Positions 58,744 through 64,000 of a stretch of DNA of 64,000 nt are shown piece after piece. Location of the stretch: the NCBI GenBank assembly GCA_002286715.1, contig NSJX01000004.1, positions 570,253 to 634,252 on the forward strand, in the 5' to 3' direction. A model generated the notes under the pieces. That model was not told the origin of the DNA. It saw only the letters and a program-made list of their open reading frames with translations, and did not search any database. The position numbers and the translations under genes are program-made. Source of the DNA: Dentipellis sp. KUC8613 (lineage: Eukaryota > Basidiomycota > Agaricomycetes > Russulales > Hericiaceae). How positions within the stretch are numbered: the first letter of the stretch is position 1; every line of letters begins with the position of its first letter.

Positions 58744-61367
58744 ATGTCTTCAGTCACCAATGCTATCAAAAACGCCATCGTGGGGTCAACTGGTACCGCC
58801 AAAGATGCGGACTTCAAACGTGATATCGTCGACGTGAACGAAGGTAACAATTATCTCACCACCGACCATGGGGTCAAGGTCTCTGACACTGACAACTGGT
58901 ACGTAGCTTACACCCCTCTTCTGACGCAATCTAATCCATAATTTTGTTGGGCAAGGCTCAGAGTTGTGAACCCGCACGGCAAATCCGTCGGGCCCAATCT
59001 TTTGGAAGATCAACTTGCGCGCGAGAAGATCACTCATTTCGACCATGAGCGCATCCCAGAGCGCGTCGTGCATGCCCGAGGCGCAGGCGCATTTGGCTAT
59101 TTTAAAGTCTATGACGATCGCGCCTCCAAGTACACTTCAGCACCTGTGTTGACAGATCCTTCCCGGACAACTCCCGTGTTCGTGCGTTTCTCCACCGTGC
59201 AAGGATCTCGTGGTAGCGCAGTAAGTGATGGTTGGTCCCAATGTACATCGTTCACGTCTGAATCTTGGAGCAGGACACCGTTCGCGACGTGCGAGGTTTT
59301 GCAGTCAAGTTCTACACCGACGAGGGCAATTGGGATATCGTAGGCAACGACATCCCTGTCTTCTTCATACAGGATTCCGTCAAGTTTCCCGACATAATCC
59401 ATGCCGTCAAACCTGAACCTAACAACGAAGTCCCGCAAGGTCAGAGTGCTCATAACAATTTCTGGGATTTTGTCGGCTTGCAACCGGAATGTATGCGTTC
59501 ATTCTGCATTCCTTTTCCATGTCTGATTGTATCTCTCGTCTCTCAAGCGGCTCATATGGTCATGTGGGCCATGTCTGACCGTGGCGTACCCCGCTCGTAC
59601 CGCATGATGCAGGGCTTTGGGGTCAACACCTTCACTTTATACAAACCGGACAGCGAGTTGTACTTCGTCAAGTTTCATTGGATTCCCACGTTGGGTGTCA
59701 ATAGCCTCGTGTGGGACGAAGCCTTGAAGATCAATGGTCAGGATCCTGGTAAGTGGCCCAAATATGCCTCCAGAATCTCGCTTTAACGCACCGACGGCCA
59801 GATTTCCATCGCAAGGATCTGTATGAGGCAATCGAGAACGGGTTTTATCCAAAGTGGAAGTTCTGCATCCAAGTTATTCCACAGTCCCGGGAGCATGATT
59901 TCGACTTCGATATTCTTGATGCTACCAAGATCTGGCCTGAGGAGCTCGTGCCTTTGGAGGAGATCGGCGAGATGGTCCTGGATCGCGCTCCCCAAGAATT
60001 CTTCAACCAAGTCGAACAAGCTGCCTTCTGCACCTCGCATGTAGTGCCGGGTATCGGATTTAGCGACGATCCACTTTTGCAAGGCAGGAACTTCTCGTAT
60101 TTCGACACGCAAATTTCGCGTCTAGGAGTCAATTGGGAGGAGGTGTGTGCCTATTGCTCGTTATTTACAGTGACCTAATCATGTCTGGAAATTCGTCAGA
60201 TCCCAGTCAATCGTCCCATCTGCCCCGTTATGAACCATCAGCGTGATGGCAAAATGAGACATCGTATCCAACCCGGGTCTATCAATTACTGGCCTAACCG
60301 TAAGGAAGTTTTTCCACCCGTGCCTGTAAGCGAGGGCGGCTATTGGAGGTAAGTCAATCGAGTCGTCTCTTCATGACGTTTGACCAACTTCAACCATCGA
60401 ACAGTCATCCAACCAAAGTTGAAGGGGTCAAGGCGCGCTTGCGGGGCCCAAAATTCCAAGAGCACTACAACCAAGCCCAACTGTTTTACAATTCCCTTAG
60501 CCCCATCGAGAAACAGCACTTGATCGCCGCCATCTCATTCGAACTCGACCACTGTGACGACCCCATTGTATACAAGCAGTATACGAGGATTCTCAACAAC
60601 GTTGACTTTGATCTAGCGAAGCAAGTCGCCATCAACGTTGGCGGTGTCGTTCCTGAGCGTCCAGGGCGGGGCAACGATGGAAAGAAGAGCAAGTCTCTAT
60701 CTCAGGAATATTACGCTCCCAAGGTCCCCACCATCGAAAGCCGCCGCATCGCCATTTTGGTCGCCGACGGCTTCAACCTGGACGAAGTTCAAGCGGTCCG
60801 TGCACTCCTGGCAGCTGCTAAAGCTTTGACTTTTGTTATCGGGCCTCGCCGCGGAGAAGTCTACCCTGCCGGCGTCCCCCACGAGAAGGGAAAAGGGTTC
60901 TTTGTGGATCATCATTATGAAGGACAACGTTCGACGCTGTTCGATGCCGTCTATATTCCATCCGGAAAGCATGCTGTCGAATTGGCGAGAAATGGACGCG
61001 TCATTCACTACGTCAGAGAAGCCTTTGGCCATTGCAAGGCTATAGGTGGTGTGGGAGAAGGTTTGCTCCTCTCATCCAGCTCCGGTTGATTTTAACTGAT
61101 TACTCCCTCGACGTAGCCGTGCCATTCCTGCGAGACGTCGTCCAATTACCTGGCGTCCAGTTCCAGCCCGATCCGAAGAGCGACGCCGTCGTATCTTCTT
61201 ATGGCGTTGTGACCAGTGGCTCATATGACCTAAAATCGGCAGTGACGGATGTCTTGAAGCTTGGCCCTGACGAGAAGGGCTTCGTCTCCAGCTTCGCATA
61301 TGTTATCAGCCAGCATCGGTGCTTCAAGCGCGAGTTGGACGGGTTGACTGCGAAGGTTGCATTTTGA
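58744..61367 (+). CDS. large-subunit catalase with C-terminal DJ-1/PfpI-like domain
   Basis: Breaks down hydrogen peroxide. ATG 58744 gives [20 protein letters not shown]. The catalase core has [20 protein letters not shown] with the active-site His, [40 protein letters not shown] with the Asn, and [13 protein letters not shown] with the haem Tyr. Then come INRP-like [20 protein letters not shown] and [13 protein letters not shown]. After about residue 500 a second domain ([50 protein letters not shown]) has the flavodoxin-like DJ-1/PfpI fold typical of large-subunit catalases. No obvious signal peptide, so it is probably cytosolic. About eight exons, no breaks seen. Confidence 0.95.
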
Positions 61368-61775
61368 AGTGACGTCGAGTCTGTAGTTCGAATTGTCTAC
61401 CATCTGCTGCAGCGCAATCGTGAAGTATGTCAGTTCCGAATTCATACTGCTGTGTGTAATGTCTCCACCTCTGTACCAATATTGTTTCATTGCATTTGGC
61501 ACGAATGAAAACGTCCTTTGACCATTAGCGACCTCGTAGATTGGCATTTCTATCGTACATGCCGTACCGTCGAAACATAGCGTCGACAGATGGGATAATG
61601 TCCTTCGACCATAACCTACTTGGCGTCGCTACCATGATTCGGCACTCTTCTCCCATCGCTATTTCACCGTGGATGATATATATAGTGTTCCAATTTATGA
61701 ATGTCTACAAAGGCAGATATAATTACAAATAAAGTACACAGCAGTACATCCTGACCATGAACCCCTCTGAAAGTC
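61368..61775. other. convergent 3' region
   Basis: About 400 bp between the catalase and Nramp genes, which converge. AT-rich, no gene seen. Confidence 0.5.
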
Positions 61776-63983
61776 CTACGAGACAGTTGTACCCAACGCC
61801 AATTCAACCAGGACGTACGCATTCGCAGTCACAACGATCAGCCAGATCGCGTACCCCAAGTACTTCATGACCCGCCCATTGCTATAGTCGACCGTTTTCA
61901 CCCCAGACACCGAGCCAATTTCAGGATCGTCTGGTAGCCTAGGACTCGCTTCCTGGATGTGGATGTCCGCCTCCGACTTGACAACGGGAGACATCGGAGT
62001 CTCCGCATCGGGATTGGGCGACGGCGGCTCGCTGCTCGGCGGCAGCTGCTCGGTGGCAGACATGATGGTGGACGAGGAGGTGATGTAGACGAGCGGGAAG
62101 ACGACGAAGGGGAGGACGATGGAGAGCGCGACTTGCGAGGCGACGAGTAGCGTGTCGATGCCGGGGCGGCCGACGGCGATTGCGACGATCATGGAGGGGA
62201 TGAGACCGAGGAGGCGCGTGACGAGTCGGCGGAGGAAGGGCTTGGGGTGCGGACGTGTATCAGATTATGGTAGGGTCGCAGAGGGAGAGAGGGGGAACTC
62301 ACTGAGATTCGCCATTGGATGAAGCCTTCAGAGACGATCTGGCCGGCAAGGGTCGCTGTTATGCTCGCCGTTTGGCCGGCGCAGAGCAGCGCAAGTGCAA
62401 ATATGAATGCGGCAGCTGCAGATATGCTGTAATCAACAAGCAGAATCTCGTGCACGATTGAATGGGCGTACCCGATCCAATTTTTGCTTTTATCAGGTCA
62501 TGGGCGTCGAACAGGCCTGCAGGTGTCATCTTCCCCGAACTCATGTCGTCTCTGAAAAAGACAGTCGCCGCTATTATAAGGATGCTGGAAAAGTCTGATC
62601 AAATCATGATTACAAGCGTTCGTTTTCTGTCGGGACTCACGCAGCGTTGATCGGGACAGCCACGCCCAACAGACTTGCGACTATGTCGAAGATGCTATGG
62701 CCGAGATGCGAGCGGATGAACTCAACAGTATTGTTGTCGGGCCGCGAATACTGGTTCCTGTGGTCTCTGCTGGCGGCAACGCGTTCAGCGCGTGAAACGA
62801 CGAACAATGACCGGGCCCAAGCAGTTGTCCGTTTGCACATGGCCTTGATGCCACCGGTGCCGGCGGAGCTAGCTGGCATGGGCAGAGACGTGGGAGCACT
62901 TGGAGCAGTTGATACCCTGTCCTGAGTGGATAAAAAGGATCCTAGGAAAAGCGCATGCGGCATGACTGTGGCACCAAGGATACCGACCGCTGGTGAAAAA
63001 GGGTCAGGTCATGGCTCGTGTTGACTCGATGCAGGCTTACCAGTGTATACAGCATTGGGATGAACCTCGACAAGTTTCTTGGATGGGATAAACCCAAGAA
63101 GCACCTCTGGCCAGTCCGCTTTGACCTGGACGAGCAATACCACGAAAGATACAAAAACTGCACCAACCTGCACAAGTGAGTTCCTTGTGAGCAAAATGTC
63201 AATAAATCATCCTCACAAGTGCAATGACACTGAATTCGAATAGCCTGACAGGGCGTCCCTTTGCACGCGTGGGATCCCCAATCACGAGGAATACCATCAC
63301 ATCACTCGCCGTTAGGAGTACGGCTGCCCACAGAGGCAGCTTGGGAAATAACAGGCAAAGGCCTATTGCCGACCCCAGTAGTTCTGCCAAGTCCGTGCTG
63401 ATGATCGAAATCTCGCAGAGGACATATAGAGGGTACAGAACTCCATAGCGAATTAGATAGCGATGTCTTGGGTGGTTGTGCAATAATAGTCGGCAATGGG
63501 TCGCCAGGTCTGCGTAGAAGTCAGTCTCCTGTCATAGACATTGGGTCAGAGACCCCACCCAGCCCTGTAATGCAGCCAAGCCGGCACGCCATGGCCTGAC
63601 TAAATCAACGCCATGAAAGGGATCCATGTTCGTTGAACTGACCTGTAGCACAACGGCACCTAAGCCTGCCATCAAGATAACGAAGAGCATGGGCCGATAA
63701 CCGAATATCGACCCGGCTTGCATATCAACGCTCCAATTACCTCTGTCAAACACTTCCAATTCAGTGTGAGTTGACGAAGAATAGATGGAACGCACGGGTC
63801 GAAGTATGCTACAGCGCATATGACGCCAACGCCTGCATGACGCTTTACATGATGGACCACTCTGTGAAGCACTGATGAAGATCTAGTCTTCCAGCCCGAA
63901 GAAGGCCCGGCCTTCACTTCAACAGCCTCCAAGGGAGGGTCGACTGGATTGACATCAATCTGTAAGGCGAGCGGTGAGGGCAT
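61776..63983 (-). CDS. Nramp (Smf-type) divalent metal transporter
   Basis: Proton-coupled manganese/iron importer. ATG at 63983 gives MPSPLALQIDVNPVDPPLEA. The first helix holds the metal motif DPGN, split by an intron (AVAYFDP then GNWSVDMQAGS). Next come YVLCEISIISTDLAELLGSA, GDPTRAKGRPVRLFEFSVIA and the second metal motif TVMPHALFLGSFLSTQDRVS. A cytoplasmic loop rich in Arg (CKRTTAWARSLFVVSRAERV) follows, then LLCAGQTASITATLAGQIVS, the usual signature of helix 10, and SMIVAIAVGRPGIDTLLVAS. The tail has an acidic Ser/Pro-rich stretch and a last membrane helix (LIVVTANAYVLVELALG). Only 17 bp lie between the ATG and the window end, so a further upstream exon cannot be excluded. Confidence 0.92.
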
Positions 63984-64000
63984 CCGAGCGATGCAGGATC

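Overview
This window looks like nuclear DNA of a filamentous basidiomycete, most likely an agaricomycete. The evidence is dense intron-rich genes with introns of about 50-70 nt (GTNNGT donors, CTRAY-type branch sites, YAG acceptors), and fungal proteins such as a Ugo1-like carrier, a GH81 glucanase, a GPI-anchored chitin deacetylase, a Cys3/MetR-type bZIP factor and a Dsk1-like SR kinase. The genus is not identifiable from the sequence alone. All gene models below were joined by eye from translated exons and splice sites; exon edges are therefore predictions.

Layout. 1-9.1 kb: a gene-poor edge, a small secreted protein on the minus strand, a Ugo1-like outer-membrane carrier and a large secreted GH81 beta-1,3-glucanase with a C-terminal beta-trefoil. 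9.2-20.2 kb is compact housekeeping DNA: tRNA-Gln, Nudix hydrolase, NPL4, a bZIP regulator, COX19, an FAD monooxygenase, a riboflavin-pathway deaminase and the Rieske protein of complex III. 20.7-23.9 kb: a dead O-methyltransferase remnant and an intact O-methyltransferase (copy A). 24.3-39.2 kb: TMEM205-like protein, U2 snRNP A', Sac1 phosphatase, SET/NAP histone chaperone, chitin deacetylase, and two head-to-head protein kinases (SRPK and a Ste20/FRAY type). 39.5-47.5 kb: three tandem O-methyltransferase paralogues (B, C, D) on the minus strand. 48.3-53.3 kb: CSN6, a tRNA-like relic, MCM5 and tRNA-Lys. 53.3-56.4 kb is gene-poor. 56.4-64 kb: a C2H2 zinc-finger factor, a large-subunit catalase with a C-terminal DJ-1/PfpI-like domain, and an Nramp metal transporter that reaches the window edge.

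The most distinctive content is the O-methyltransferase family: five copies (four near full length, one remnant) spread over 27 kb. All four full-length copies have the start codon itself split by an intron (AT|G), and in each the unspliced ATG runs into a stop inside that intron. Copy C appears broken by a splice-donor change, and the same intron carries a foldback element with TA-flanked inverted repeats at its probable branch site. The family is not accompanied by recognisable polyketide, peptide or terpene synthase genes, so I do not call it a biosynthetic cluster. I found no CRISPR array, virus-like gene or complete transposon. I did not find a clearly new multi-gene system; the split-start family is the best candidate for something unusual.
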